DNA from: Peptococcus simiae
Lineage (GTDB): Bacteria > Bacillota > Peptococcia > Peptococcales > Peptococcaceae
Direction: 5' to 3'
Assembly: GCF_046097595.1 (NCBI RefSeq)
Contig: NZ_JBJUVG010000002.1
Span: 244,301-308,300, forward strand
Length of the DNA stretch: 64,000 nt
Below are positions 41,680-50,396 of the stretch, piece after piece (the stretch's first letter is position 1; every line of letters begins with the position of its first letter). The translations under genes and the position numbers were made by a program. The notes beneath the pieces were generated by a model, which was not told the origin of the DNA, made no database searches, and worked only from the letters and a program-made list of their open reading frames with translations.

Positions 41680-44334
41680 TTATTGACGGGGAGACTTGAT
41701 TTGGGCTTGGGCAGCAGCCACAATGGCAATCGGCACCCGGTAGGGGGAGCAGCTGACAAAGGTCAAGCCGGCTTCATGGCATTTGGCAACAGAGGCCGGG
41801 TCCCCCCCGTGTTCACCGCAAATACCAAAGGAGATATCCGGTTTGACGCTCCGGCCCTTTTGAACAGCCAGGGCCACCAATTCAGCCACGTGCTTATCCA
41901 ATACAGCAAATGGATTTTCTTTCAGGATTTTTTGCTCAATATAAATCGGCAAGAATTTCCCTTCTGCGTCGTCACGACTAAAGCCCAGGGTCGTCTGAGT
42001 TAAGTCATTGGTCCCGAAGGTGAAAAAGTCACAGTGTTCGGTGAGGGCATCACAGCCCAGGCAGGCCCGGGGCAGCTCGAGCATAGCCCCAACCTTATAG
42101 GGAATTTCCATGCCCATTTCAGCGCTGACTTCTTTAGCGACGTCATCAATTTCAGCCCGTAAGATTGCCACTTCTTTGGGGTCAATGACCAAAGGAATTT
42201 CAATTTCGACATGAATATCCTTACCCTGTTTGATGAGCTCAGCTGTTGCATTTAAGATAGCTCTGGCTTGCATCCGGTAGACATCCGGATAGGTGATCCC
42301 TAAGCGGCAGCCACGGTGACCAAGCATGGGATTGGCTTCATGAAGACCACGGACCTTCCGCAGGAGGTCTTCTTTTTCGGCAATGACCTTGGCGTCCGCA
42401 CCGGTATGTTTCATGTCATTGATTTCAAGCATGAGATTTTCCATATTAGGCAGGAATTCGTGCAGGGGCGGGTCTAAAAGCCGGATGGTGGTCGGATGAC
42501 CGGCCATAGCGTCTAAAATACCGACAAAGTCTTCCTGCTGGAATTTTAAGAGATGTTCCAACGGAGCCCGCCGTTGGTCAGCATTTTCAGCCAGGATCAT
42601 TTCCTGAACATAGGGGAGCCGGTCTACCTGCATAAACATGTGCTCTGTTCGGCAAAGACCAATCCCTCTGGCCCCAAATTCAAGGGCCTTCCGGGCATCA
42701 GCCGGGGTATCTGCATTGGCGTGAACATTCATACCGCCTTCATCGGCGATTTCAGCACACCAATCCAGGATTTGTTGGAAATAGTCGCTAATGACCGGGG
42801 GGATAACCGGGACTTCACCCTTGATGACATTCCCGGTGGACCCATCAATGGTGATGATGTCCCCCTCAGCCAGGGTCAAGTCGCCAACTTGGATAACCTT
42901 TTTGTCCAGGTCAACCTTGATGCCTTCACAACCACAAACGCAAGGGGTCCCCATGCCCCGGGCGACAACAGCTGCGTGGGAGGTCATCCCGCCACGGCTG
43001 GTTAAAACCCCTTGAGACATGACCATCCCATGGATATCATCCGGGGTGGTTTCGTTCCGGACCAGGATGACCTTTTCACCAGCCTTACCCTTGGCTTCGG
43101 CTTCATCAGCGGTAAAGACGATGCTACCTGCAGCAGCCCCCGGAGAGGCCGGCAGGCCCTTGGTCATGACATCCAGGTCGGCCTTCGGGTCAATGGAGGG
43201 GTGGAGCAATTGATCTAATTGATAGGCATCAATACGGGCCACTGCTTCATCCCGAGTGATAAGGCCTTCTTTAACCATTTCAACTGCACTCCGGACAGCC
43301 GCTTGGGTGGTCCGCTTGGCATTCCGGGTCTGGAGAATAAAGAGGGACCCGTTTTCAATGGTGAATTCAATATCCTGCATATCTTTATAGTGGTTTTCCA
43401 ACAAGGAGCAGGTGTCTGTAAATTGTTTAAAGGCTTCCGGTAATTCTTTTTCCAGTTCGGAAATATGATGGGGGGTCCGGATTCCGGCCACAACGTCTTC
43501 CCCTTGGGCATTGATCAGGTATTCCCCATACAACTCCCGGGCGCCGGTTGCCGGGTTTCTGGTAAAGGCTACCCCCGTACCGGAGGTATTGCCCATGTTC
43601 CCATAAACCATAGATTGGATATTAACAGCGGTACCAATGTCATCAGGAATCCGGTTAATTTGGCGATATACAATAGCCCGCGGGTTGCCCCAGCTTTCAA
43701 AAACAGCAGAGATGGCTAAGACCAGCTGTTCAGAAGGTTCTTGGGGAAAGTCCTGTCCGGCTTCTTTTTTCACCAGTGCCTTGTATTGTTCAATGAGTTG
43801 GCGCAGGTGGTCGGGATTTAATTCATAGTCCACCTCGACCCCTTGGTCACTTTTAATCCGTTCAATGATTTGGTCAAATTTATAGCCATCGATTCCCATA
43901 ACCACATTGGCATACATCTGGATAAACCGACGGTAGCAGTCTAAGGCAAAACGTTCATCATTAGTAAGGGCAGCAAAGCCTTTCACAGTTTCATCATTCA
44001 GGCCGAGGTTTAAAACGGTATCCATCATCCCGGGCATAGAAATGGCTGCGCCGGAACGGACGGAAACCAGTAAAGGATTTTTGGCATCACCGAATTTTTT
44101 GCCGGTCTGCTCTTCTACAGTGGTTAAGTTTTTCCACACCTCATCTAAAAGGCCCTCGGGCAATTGGTTGCCTTGGTCAAAGAAGTCATTACAGGCTTCG
44201 GTGGTAATGGTCATGCCTTGTGGTACCGGCAGACCAATCCGGGTCATTTCTGCCAAGTTAGCCCCTTTGCCCCCCAAAAGAGCACGCATATCTTTAGAGC
44301 CTTCCTTGAATAAATAAACGTATTTTTTACTCAA
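41680..44334 (-). CDS. ppdK: Pyruvate, phosphate dikinase
   Basis: 884 residues from TTG at 44334, giving MSKKYVYLFKEG, the standard PPDK opening; the ATG reading from 44409 adds 25 residues lying in the end of ppsR. ATP-grasp domain at the N-terminus, swivelling phospho-histidine domain with GGMTSHAAVVARGMGTPCV, and C-terminal PEP/pyruvate barrel with ICGEHGGDP and FGTNDLTQTTLGFSRDD. Interconverts pyruvate + ATP + Pi and PEP + AMP + PPi; in anaerobes often used in the glycolytic direction. Overlaps the ppsR stop by 8 nt. Confidence 0.97.
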   Translation of the reverse strand: MSKKYVYLFKEGSKDMRALLGGKGANLAEMTRIGLPVPQGMTITTEACNDFFDQGNQLPEGLLDEVWKNLTTVEEQTGKKFGDAKNPLLVSVRSGAAISMPGMMDTVLNLGLNDETVKGFAALTNDERFALDCYRRFIQMYANVVMGIDGYKFDQIIERIKSDQGVEVDYELNPDHLRQLIEQYKALVKKEAGQDFPQEPSEQLVLAISAVFESWGNPRAIVYRQINRIPDDIGTAVNIQSMVYGNMGNTSGTGVAFTRNPATGARELYGEYLINAQGEDVVAGIRTPHHISELEKELPEAFKQFTDTCSLLENHYKDMQDIEFTIENGSLFILQTRNAKRTTQAAVRSAVEMVKEGLITRDEAVARIDAYQLDQLLHPSIDPKADLDVMTKGLPASPGAAAGSIVFTADEAEAKGKAGEKVILVRNETTPDDIHGMVMSQGVLTSRGGMTSHAAVVARGMGTPCVCGCEGIKVDLDKKVIQVGDLTLAEGDIITIDGSTGNVIKGEVPVIPPVISDYFQQILDWCAEIADEGGMNVHANADTPADARKALEFGARGIGLCRTEHMFMQVDRLPYVQEMILAENADQRRAPLEHLLKFQQEDFVGILDAMAGHPTTIRLLDPPLHEFLPNMENLMLEINDMKHTGADAKVIAEKEDLLRKVRGLHEANPMLGHRGCRLGITYPDVYRMQARAILNATAELIKQGKDIHVEIEIPLVIDPKEVAILRAEIDDVAKEVSAEMGMEIPYKVGAMLELPRACLGCDALTEHCDFFTFGTNDLTQTTLGFSRDDAEGKFLPIYIEQKILKENPFAVLDKHVAELVALAVQKGRSVKPDISFGICGEHGGDPASVAKCHEAGLTFVSCSPYRVPIAIVAAAQAQIKSPRQ

Positions 44335-45157
44335 TGATATTATCTCCTCTGCTGTAATAAATTTGTAAGATGACATTGGCAGTTTCTTCAACAGCTTTAT
44401 GTGAAACATCGATTATAGGGCAACCGATTCGTTTCATAATTTTTTCGGCATGGTCAACTTCTTCAAAAATACGGGCCATGTCTGTGTAGTCGCTTCCGCC
44501 GACCACGCCCAAACTGAGTAAGCGCTCCCGGCGGATATTGCCAAGCACATCCGGCCGGATGGTCAGACCCACGATTTTTTCCCTAGGCACCTCAAACAAC
44601 TGGTCGCTGACCTTAACTTGTGGCACCAGGGGCAGGTTGGCCACCTTCAGGCCCCGGTAGGCCAAGTACATGGAGAGGGGCGTTTTGGATGTACGTGATA
44701 CCCCAATCAGCACAAGGTCAGCCAGTTTAAAGCCAGTGGGGTCTTTCCCATCATCGTATTTGATGGCAAATTCAACGGACTCGATTTTCTTAAAGTAGGA
44801 CTCATCCATCCGCTGAACCAGGCCCGGCTTCCCCTTGGGCAGGTCCCCTGTCATGCCCTCAATCGCCGCAAAGGGCTGAGAGAGGACATCCACAAAGGGG
44901 ATCTGCTTGTTAACGCAATAATTACGAATAAAATCACTTAATTCCTTGACCACTAGGGTGTAGATTAAAATGCTCTTATTCATATCAATGGTATCCAAAA
45001 CCTGGGCCAGGTACTCAATATCCTCTACAAAGGGGATGGGCTTGTAGTTAAATTGAACCCCCGGGAACTGGTTGGCTGCCGCTCGGGCAACGTATTGGGC
45101 CGTTTCCCCTAAAGAATCCGAAAGAAGGTAAATGGTGATTGCTTTGGTTTCACTCAT
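44327..45157 (-). CDS. ppsR: PPDK regulatory protein (kinase/pyrophosphorylase)
   Basis: 276 residues from the ATG at 45157 (GGAGGTG 7 nt upstream), overlapping the ccpN stop by 8 nt. DUF299 features: TIYLLSDSLGETAQYVARAA at the start, nucleotide loop LIGVSRTSKTPLSMYLA and GCPIIDVSHKAVEETA near the end. It inactivates PPDK by ADP-dependent phosphorylation of a threonine and restores it by phosphorolysis. Its place directly ahead of ppdK fixes the partner. Confidence 0.96.
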   Translation of the reverse strand: MSETKAITIYLLSDSLGETAQYVARAAANQFPGVQFNYKPIPFVEDIEYLAQVLDTIDMNKSILIYTLVVKELSDFIRNYCVNKQIPFVDVLSQPFAAIEGMTGDLPKGKPGLVQRMDESYFKKIESVEFAIKYDDGKDPTGFKLADLVLIGVSRTSKTPLSMYLAYRGLKVANLPLVPQVKVSDQLFEVPREKIVGLTIRPDVLGNIRRERLLSLGVVGGSDYTDMARIFEEVDHAEKIMKRIGCPIIDVSHKAVEETANVILQIYYSRGDNIIE

Positions 45158-45797
45158 TATCTTCACCTCCGGCATAGCCATACCCGATGTCCACAAAGGC
45201 CCGGGCTACATTGGTTTTGGTGAAGCGACCAATGACTTCATACTGGTCTTCGCCCAGCTTTTTGACCACTGGCAGGCCGTCAATCTCGTGGTGGGTAAGT
45301 TTGCGGGCAGCCATCCAAAGGCTCTCTTCAGGTGTGGTCATAATAATATTCGGCATCCGGGTCATAACTACCCCCACCGGGACGACATGCATATCGGTAT
45401 TCCCTACAGCCAGCTTGAGTAAGTCCTTGCGGGACAGGACCCCCTCCAGTAATCCCCCTTCACTAACCACAAACAAGGTCCCGATGTTGTTCATAAACAG
45501 GGATACCAGGGCATCGTAAGCCGATGACCTCTCATCTAATACCACAGGAACACTTTGATACTGGCCAACAGTTAGTTCTACCATCCGCATGTAGACATCA
45601 TAACCATGACGATTTTGGTTGTAATAATAGCCAACCCGGGGCCTGGCTTCCAGAATGCCAAGTTGGCTTAGGAAGGTCAGATCGCTGCGCAGGGCAGCCC
45701 GGGTGGTATCCAGTTTTTCAGCAATATCATCACCGGTAATGGGGCTGGTTTCTTTTACAATAGCTAATATTTGCCTTTGTCTCTCATTAAATTGAAT
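45150..45797 (-). CDS. ccpN: CcpN-type transcriptional repressor (HTH + two CBS domains)
   Basis: 215 residues if read from ATT at 45797, matching the length of Bacillus CcpN (about 212). The first 60 residues form a winged HTH (NERQRQILAIVKETSPITGD, then EKLDTTRAALRSDLTFLSQL), followed by two CBS domains (SVPVVLDERSSAYDALVSLF and TRMPNIIMTTPEESLWMAAR). The only ATG in frame (45590) would remove the whole HTH. AGGAGG stands 8 nt before the ATT. CcpN represses gluconeogenic genes in the presence of glucose and responds to ATP/ADP; ccpN-yqfL(ppsR) is a conserved pair, here extended to ppdK. Confidence 0.85.
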   Translation of the reverse strand: MQFNERQRQILAIVKETSPITGDDIAEKLDTTRAALRSDLTFLSQLGILEARPRVGYYYNQNRHGYDVYMRMVELTVGQYQSVPVVLDERSSAYDALVSLFMNNIGTLFVVSEGGLLEGVLSRKDLLKLAVGNTDMHVVPVGVVMTRMPNIIMTTPEESLWMAARKLTHHEIDGLPVVKKLGEDQYEVIGRFTKTNVARAFVDIGYGYAGGEDNE

Positions 45798-45831
45798 AAC
45801 CTTCTCCTCCTTTCCTGTGGTCTTTGAATTT

Positions 45832-45860
45832 ATTATGACTTAATTTGACGCCTTTTTCAA
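45832..45860 (-). promoter_or_regulatory. Promoter of ccpN-ppsR-ppdK
   Basis: Minus strand TTGAAA (45855-45860), 17-bp spacer, CATAAT (45832-45837), about 25 nt before the ribosome site. Confidence 0.6.
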
Positions 45861-45940
45861 GTAATTTTTCCCCACAATTAGGATTATTTGCTCTTTATTT
45901 ACTTTTCATCTCATCTTTGCACTCTTCTCCGTCTACGCAC

Positions 45941-45972
45941 AAAAAACCACCCCTCCTTACAAAGGGGTGGTT
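45941..45972 (-). terminator. Terminator after the PAT-like acetyltransferase gene
   Basis: Ten-base-pair stem AACCACCCCT/AGGGGTGGTT (45945-45954 with 45963-45972) and six T on the minus strand. Confidence 0.85.
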
Positions 45973-46009
45973 GTATCGCTTGATAGAAGGGCTAATCTAG
46001 GCCTATCCC

Positions 46010-46528
46010 TCAGCTTTCAGCAAAGGTATAGGTAAGAAAGGCCAAGTTCAAACGCTTTCCTGCCTTGATGCCCACTTCCGGCAGGGCCCCACGCCAGGAA
46101 AAGCCCATTTTCTGGTGGAGATCAATGGAAGTCTGGTTGTCTGCACTGATAGCGGCAACAATGCTGTGCTTCTGACACTTGGCCGCTTCCTTAATCAGTT
46201 GGGCTAGGAGCTGGCTGCCAACGCCCTTGGACCAGGCTTTCGGGTGAACATAAACCGAGTTTTCGACAGTATCACAATAGCCCGGCCAGTCCCGAAAGAC
46301 CGATAAGGCACCAAAGCCAAGGACGAGGCCGTCCGCCTGGGCCACTATAACGAGCAGGCCCCTTTGCCGGTGGTCCTCAAGCCAGACGCGCCGGTTGGCT
46401 TCAGATACCGGTTCTTCGGTCCAGGCTGCAGTGGTATGGTCAATGGCGTAGTTGAAAATGGCGGTGATGGCCGGAAGGTCTTCCTCCCTAGCCGGCCGAA
46501 TCTCCAGGTCTTCTATCCGACCGGTCAT
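46010..46528 (-). CDS. GNAT acetyltransferase, phosphinothricin-acetyltransferase-like
   Basis: 172 residues. The PAT/MnaT/YncA type: IRPAREEDLPAITAIFNYAI, TAAWTEEPVSEANR, ENSVYVHPKAWSKGVGSQLL with the acetyl-CoA loop, and NQTSIDLHQKMGFSWRGALP. Substrates in this group range from phosphinothricin to methionine sulfone and amino acids; the natural one here is unknown. Its start overlaps the yajQ stop (ATGA), so it sits at the end of the rplS-lepB-rbgA-asnS-yajQ direction. Confidence 0.88.
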   Translation of the reverse strand: MTGRIEDLEIRPAREEDLPAITAIFNYAIDHTTAAWTEEPVSEANRRVWLEDHRQRGLLVIVAQADGLVLGFGALSVFRDWPGYCDTVENSVYVHPKAWSKGVGSQLLAQLIKEAAKCQKHSIVAAISADNQTSIDLHQKMGFSWRGALPEVGIKAGKRLNLAFLTYTFAES

Positions 46529-47016
46529 GACCGGAAGTTTTCATACTGGAGGGCCTGGCCATAGTCCTTTTTTTTTAGGAAACCGATAACGGTCTGCAGG
46601 TCATCGATTTTTTTGCCGCTGACCCGGATTTTATCGTCCATGATCTGGGTCTGGACTTTCAACTTGGTGTCTCGGATATCCTTGCTGATTTTCTTGGCCA
46701 AGTCCTTGTCAATCCCTTGGCGGATAGTGATAGCCTGCTTGACCCGGCCACCGGAAGCTTCTACCTTCCCGTACTCCATATTTTCAATGGGCACGCCCCG
46801 CCGGATAAATTTAGACTGTAAAACATCGACAACACTTTTCATCCGCATTTCATCATCTGCGTTCAAGTGGATGGTATCCCCATCGACATTGATTTCTGTT
46901 TTTGCGCCCTTGAAGTCATAGCGGTTGGTGATTTCTTTTAAGGTTTGATTGACCGCATTGTCGACTTCTTGGGCATCCACTTGAGAAACCACATCAAAAG
47001 TTGCATCTTTAGCCAT
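46525..47016 (-). CDS. yajQ: YajQ-family nucleotide-binding protein
   Basis: 163 residues, usual length. Starts MAKDATFDVVSQVDAQEVDN and ends with QVIGFLK-type and LQYENFR, both typical of DUF520. Two ferredoxin-like halves. Members bind nucleotides, including cyclic di-GMP in Xanthomonas; role in Firmicutes not settled. AGGAGG 5 nt before ATG, 9 nt after asnS. Confidence 0.94.
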   Translation of the reverse strand: MAKDATFDVVSQVDAQEVDNAVNQTLKEITNRYDFKGAKTEINVDGDTIHLNADDEMRMKSVVDVLQSKFIRRGVPIENMEYGKVEASGGRVKQAITIRQGIDKDLAKKISKDIRDTKLKVQTQIMDDKIRVSGKKIDDLQTVIGFLKKKDYGQALQYENFRS

Positions 47017-47025
47017 AATTACCTC

Positions 47026-48408
47026 CTAAAAATTGATTTGTTTGGGTACACGGGGGAAAGGAATCACATCTCGTATATTTTTCATGCCGGACAGGTACAT
47101 TAAGAGGCGTTCAAAGCCAACGCCGAAACCTGCGTGCGGAGTACCACCGTAGCGGCGTAAATCCAGATACCATTGGTAGGCTTCGGTGGACATTCCCTTG
47201 GCCGCTAACCGCTGGGCCAGGAGGTCAAATCGCTCTTCCCTTTGGCTACCGCCAATGATTTCACCGATGCCGGGCACCAAGAGATCCACAGCAGCAACGG
47301 TCTTTTGGTCATCATTCCCCCGCATATAAAAGGCCTTGATATCTTCCGGGTAGTCGGTGACAAAGACCGGCCCCTTGACCACTTCATCAGTCAAAAACCG
47401 CTCGTGCTCTGTTTGCAAGTCAAGGCCCCAGCTCACCGGATAAGCAAAGGACTGGCCGCTTTTTTCCAAGAGGTCAATGGCCTCGGTATAGGTCATACTG
47501 GAAAAACCGGCTGCTTGAACAGCCTCCAACCGCTGGATTAAGCCGTCGTCTATGAAATCATTGAAAAACTGGATGTCTTGTGGGGCTTCCTCGAAAGCGG
47601 TTTGAATCATGGCGCGGATAAAGTCTTCCGCCAGGTCAATGAGGCCATCCAGGTCACAGAAGGCGCATTCCGGTTCAATCATCCAAAATTCCGCTGCATG
47701 ACGGGCGGTATTGGAGTTTTCTGCCCGGAAGGTGGGGCCAAAGCTGTAGACATTTTTAAAAGCATGGGCAAAGGCCTCTGCATTCAGCTGGCCGCTAACG
47801 GCCAAGTGGGCCGGCCCGCCAAAAAAATCATCCTTATAGTCTAAGGCGGCCGGCGGTTGGCCGGCTAACCGGTCCAAGTCCAGGGCGGTCACTTGGAACA
47901 TTTCCCCGGCCCCTTCGGCATCACTGGCCGTTAAAACCGGCGTATGCACCTGCAAAAAACCCTTTTCATGAAAGTAGCGGTGGACCGCAAAGCTCATCAG
48001 GCTCCTCAGGCGAAAAACAGATTGAAAGGTATTGGCCCGCGGCCGCAGGTGGGCGATGGTCCGCAAATATTCAAAGCTATGCCGCTTTTTTTGTAGGGGA
48101 TAGTCTTCGGCTGTTCCACCAACCAGGTCCAGCTCTGTTAGCCGGAGTTCAAAGGCCTGCTTGGCTTCAGGTGTGGCCACTAGGTGTCCGGACACGGCCA
48201 CTGCTGCCCCCAGAGACACGTCTCGGAAGGCCTCCCCCCGGTCTGCTGAATAGACCAGCTGGAGGGACTCAGGGTAACTGCCGTCTACCAATTCGATAAA
48301 ACCGACCTGTTTGCCGGCCCGGTGGTTACGGACCCAGCCGCTCAGCCGGACCTTCTGGTTATAAAAAGCGGTGGGATTTTTATATATAGCTGCGATTGTT
48401 TGTTCCAT
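47026..48408 (-). CDS. asnS: Asparaginyl-tRNA synthetase
   Basis: 460 residues. N-terminal OB fold (VRLSGWVRNHRAGKQVGFIE), class II core with motif 2 in FGPTFRAENSNTARH and motif 3 in GGTPHAGFGVGFERLLMYL. RAENSNT and FWMIEPE are the Asn-type (not Asp-type) specificity region. Charges tRNA-Asn in the cytosol. Starts 8 nt after rbgA with AGGAGG. Confidence 0.96.
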   Translation of the reverse strand: MEQTIAAIYKNPTAFYNQKVRLSGWVRNHRAGKQVGFIELVDGSYPESLQLVYSADRGEAFRDVSLGAAVAVSGHLVATPEAKQAFELRLTELDLVGGTAEDYPLQKKRHSFEYLRTIAHLRPRANTFQSVFRLRSLMSFAVHRYFHEKGFLQVHTPVLTASDAEGAGEMFQVTALDLDRLAGQPPAALDYKDDFFGGPAHLAVSGQLNAEAFAHAFKNVYSFGPTFRAENSNTARHAAEFWMIEPECAFCDLDGLIDLAEDFIRAMIQTAFEEAPQDIQFFNDFIDDGLIQRLEAVQAAGFSSMTYTEAIDLLEKSGQSFAYPVSWGLDLQTEHERFLTDEVVKGPVFVTDYPEDIKAFYMRGNDDQKTVAAVDLLVPGIGEIIGGSQREERFDLLAQRLAAKGMSTEAYQWYLDLRRYGGTPHAGFGVGFERLLMYLSGMKNIRDVIPFPRVPKQINF

Positions 48409-48416
48409 GGGACCTC

Positions 48417-49271
48417 CTATTCCAGGGAAATGCGCCCGATGGCTCCATTTCTAAATTCCTTTAGCAAGAGTACCGATGTTTTTCGGTCATCGACCCGGCC
48501 GCCGCTGATTAGGGCCCCTCGCCGCCGGCCTATGGCCTGCATGAGGGCGTAGGGATCTTCTTCGGCAATCAGGTCCGGGTCCAGGTCATAGCGGCTGGCT
48601 AAAGCGTCCGGATAATGGGTCTTGAGCTGACGCACCAGGCGGAAAGCCGCTTCTTCCGGAACAAAGACATCATCAGATACGGCCCCGCTAATGGCCAGCC
48701 GGTAGCCGATTTCGTCATCATCAAACTTGGGCCATAAAATCCCCGGGGTATCTAAGAGTTCAATGTCTTCAGATAGGCGCAGCCACTGCTTGCCCCGGGT
48801 CACCCCGGGCTTATTCCCGGTATCGGCCACCGACCGGCCAATGACTGCATTAATAAGGGTTGACTTGCCGACATTGGGGATACCGATAATCATGGCATGG
48901 ACCCGTACTTTTTTGGCGCCTTTACCTAAAAATCGCTCCCGCTTCTTTTCCGATAAGTCATAAATGGCATCTGATAGCGCCGCTGCCGCCTGCTTGCCCC
49001 CCCGGCTCAAATCCAAGGCAATAGCCCCGAAGCCCTTCTTCCGGTAGGTCTGGAGCCAATGGGCTGTCCGGCCGGGGTCGGCCAGGTCAGCCTTGGTCAT
49101 CACAATTAAATGAGGCCGCTTTTTACCGACAACCTCTTCTAAAAGGGGGTTCTTACTGGTTTTAGGGAGCCGGGCATCCACCAGTTCAATCACCACATCA
49201 ACCATGGCCAGTTCTTTTTCAATGATGCGCCGGGCCTTGGCCATGTGGCCCGGAAACCACTGTATACTCAT
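48417..49271 (-). CDS. rbgA: Ribosome biogenesis GTPase RbgA (YlqF)
   Basis: 284 residues from the ATG at 49271, which overlaps the lepB stop. Circularly permuted GTPase: G4 (MTKADLADP) precedes G1 (GIPNVGKSTLINAVIGR) and G3 (LLDTPGILWPK). Opens with MSIQWFPGHMAKARR, the family hallmark. Needed for late assembly of the 50S subunit. Neighbours lepB and rplS are the same as in Bacillus (rplS-lepB-ylqF). Confidence 0.96.
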   Translation of the reverse strand: MSIQWFPGHMAKARRIIEKELAMVDVVIELVDARLPKTSKNPLLEEVVGKKRPHLIVMTKADLADPGRTAHWLQTYRKKGFGAIALDLSRGGKQAAAALSDAIYDLSEKKRERFLGKGAKKVRVHAMIIGIPNVGKSTLINAVIGRSVADTGNKPGVTRGKQWLRLSEDIELLDTPGILWPKFDDDEIGYRLAISGAVSDDVFVPEEAAFRLVRQLKTHYPDALASRYDLDPDLIAEEDPYALMQAIGRRRGALISGGRVDDRKTSVLLLKEFRNGAIGRISLE

Positions 49272-49837
49272 CCTAACACCTGCCAAGCACTGATCGGCCA
49301 GTAAATAAACTGGGCCTTCCCAATAAGGTAATCCTCTTCTACGGTTCCCCAGTAGCGGCTATCGCTGGAATGGTTCCGGTTATCACCCATCATGAAATAC
49401 TCGCCTTCAGGGACTTGGACCGGGCCAAAGTCAGGCATATTGGTATCTGCTGCTACATAGGGTTCTTCTAAAGGCTTACCGTCTATGAAAACGGTATTAT
49501 TTTTGACTTCTACCGTTTCCCCGGGCAAGCCAATGAGCCTTTTGACATAGTCCATTTCTTCCAGGCCCTCTTTCTCATTGACCGGGTATTTAAAGACTAC
49601 AATATCGCCCCGTTCCGGCTCATGCATTTTATAGGACAATTTGGTTACCACGACTTGATTATTCAGGCCTAGGGTTGGTATCATAGAGCCGGAAGGAATA
49701 TAGTAGGTGCCCACAATAAAGTGGCGCAAAAACAAGACGAGTACGATTGCGATGGCAACCGGTACCACAAATTCGCGGACAAAACCACCTTTTTGCTGGT
49801 TTTGTTCATTGTTATCGGGCTTGCCTTCTTCTTGCAT
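49268..49837 (-). CDS. lepB: Signal peptidase I
   Basis: 189 residues from the ATG at 49837 (AGGAAGGGG upstream; an ATG 8 codons earlier lacks a site). One membrane helix (about 23-40), catalytic S51 in YIPSGSMIPTL and K99 in DYVKRLIGLPGE, and the late GDNRNHSSDSRYWG box. It cleaves Sec signal peptides on the outer face of the membrane. Confidence 0.95.
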   Translation of the reverse strand: MQEEGKPDNNEQNQQKGGFVREFVVPVAIAIVLVLFLRHFIVGTYYIPSGSMIPTLGLNNQVVVTKLSYKMHEPERGDIVVFKYPVNEKEGLEEMDYVKRLIGLPGETVEVKNNTVFIDGKPLEEPYVAADTNMPDFGPVQVPEGEYFMMGDNRNHSSDSRYWGTVEEDYLIGKAQFIYWPISAWQVLG

Positions 49838-49879
49838 GGCGTCTGCCCCCTTCCTTGACATTTTTTATCTGTCAACTAG

Positions 49880-49909
49880 AAAAAGCCCTTCGCCGAAGGC
49901 GAGGGGCTT
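49880..49909 (-). terminator. Terminator after rplS
   Basis: Stem of 6 + 5 bp with one mismatch (49883-49894 with 49898-49909), 3-nt loop and five T on the minus strand. Partial readthrough would feed lepB. Confidence 0.8.
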
Positions 49910-49913
49910 ACCA

Positions 49914-50258
49914 TTAACGATGAATTTCTTTGATGCGGGCTGCCTTGCCGAACCGGTTGCGCATATAATATAATTTAGCACGACGCACACGACCTTGGCG
50001 TACAAGCTCAATTTCAGCCACACGCGGAGAATGAATCGGAAAAATACGTTCCACAGTGACCCCATAAGCCGTACGACGAACAGTAAAGGTTTCGGTTAAT
50101 CCGCCACCAACACGTTTCAGGACAACGCCTTCGAAAGCCTGCAGACGTTCACGGTTACCTTCGACAACCTTTACCTGAACCCGGACTGTGTCCCCGGGAC
50201 GGAAGTCAGGTACATCCGTTTTGAGTTGGTCTTGTTCAATTTTCTTTAAGATATCCAT
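49914..50258 (-). CDS. rplS: 50S ribosomal protein L19
   Basis: 114 residues from the ATG at 50258 (AAGGAG 6 nt upstream). MDILKKIEQDQLKTDVPDF, RPGDTVRVQVKVVEGNRERL, FEGVVLKRVGGGLTETFTVR and RRAKLYYMRN are all standard L19. It bridges the two ribosomal subunits. Confidence 0.98.
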   Translation of the reverse strand: MDILKKIEQDQLKTDVPDFRPGDTVRVQVKVVEGNRERLQAFEGVVLKRVGGGLTETFTVRRTAYGVTVERIFPIHSPRVAEIELVRQGRVRRAKLYYMRNRFGKAARIKEIHR

Positions 50259-50329
50259 AGTTTCTCCTTTCATCTATAGAACGTTCATAGGCCAATACCC
50301 AGCGGACCGTTCGGATCAAAAACACAGTT

Positions 50330-50358
50330 ATTTTAACACAGACAAGGCCATTGCGCAA
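50330..50358 (-). promoter_or_regulatory. Promoter of rplS
   Basis: Minus strand TTGCGC (50353-50358), 17-bp spacer, TAAAAT (50330-50335). The leader of about 65 nt could hold an L19 regulatory structure, but none was clear by eye. Confidence 0.6.
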
Positions 50359-50396
50359 GTCTAAATCAAGAGGAAAGTAATAGAAAGGGTGGTTTT

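Noticed and set aside
49837..49877. Separate lepB promoter with TTGACA near 49868
   Set aside because: TTGACA is present on the minus strand but no -10 box follows at a suitable distance.
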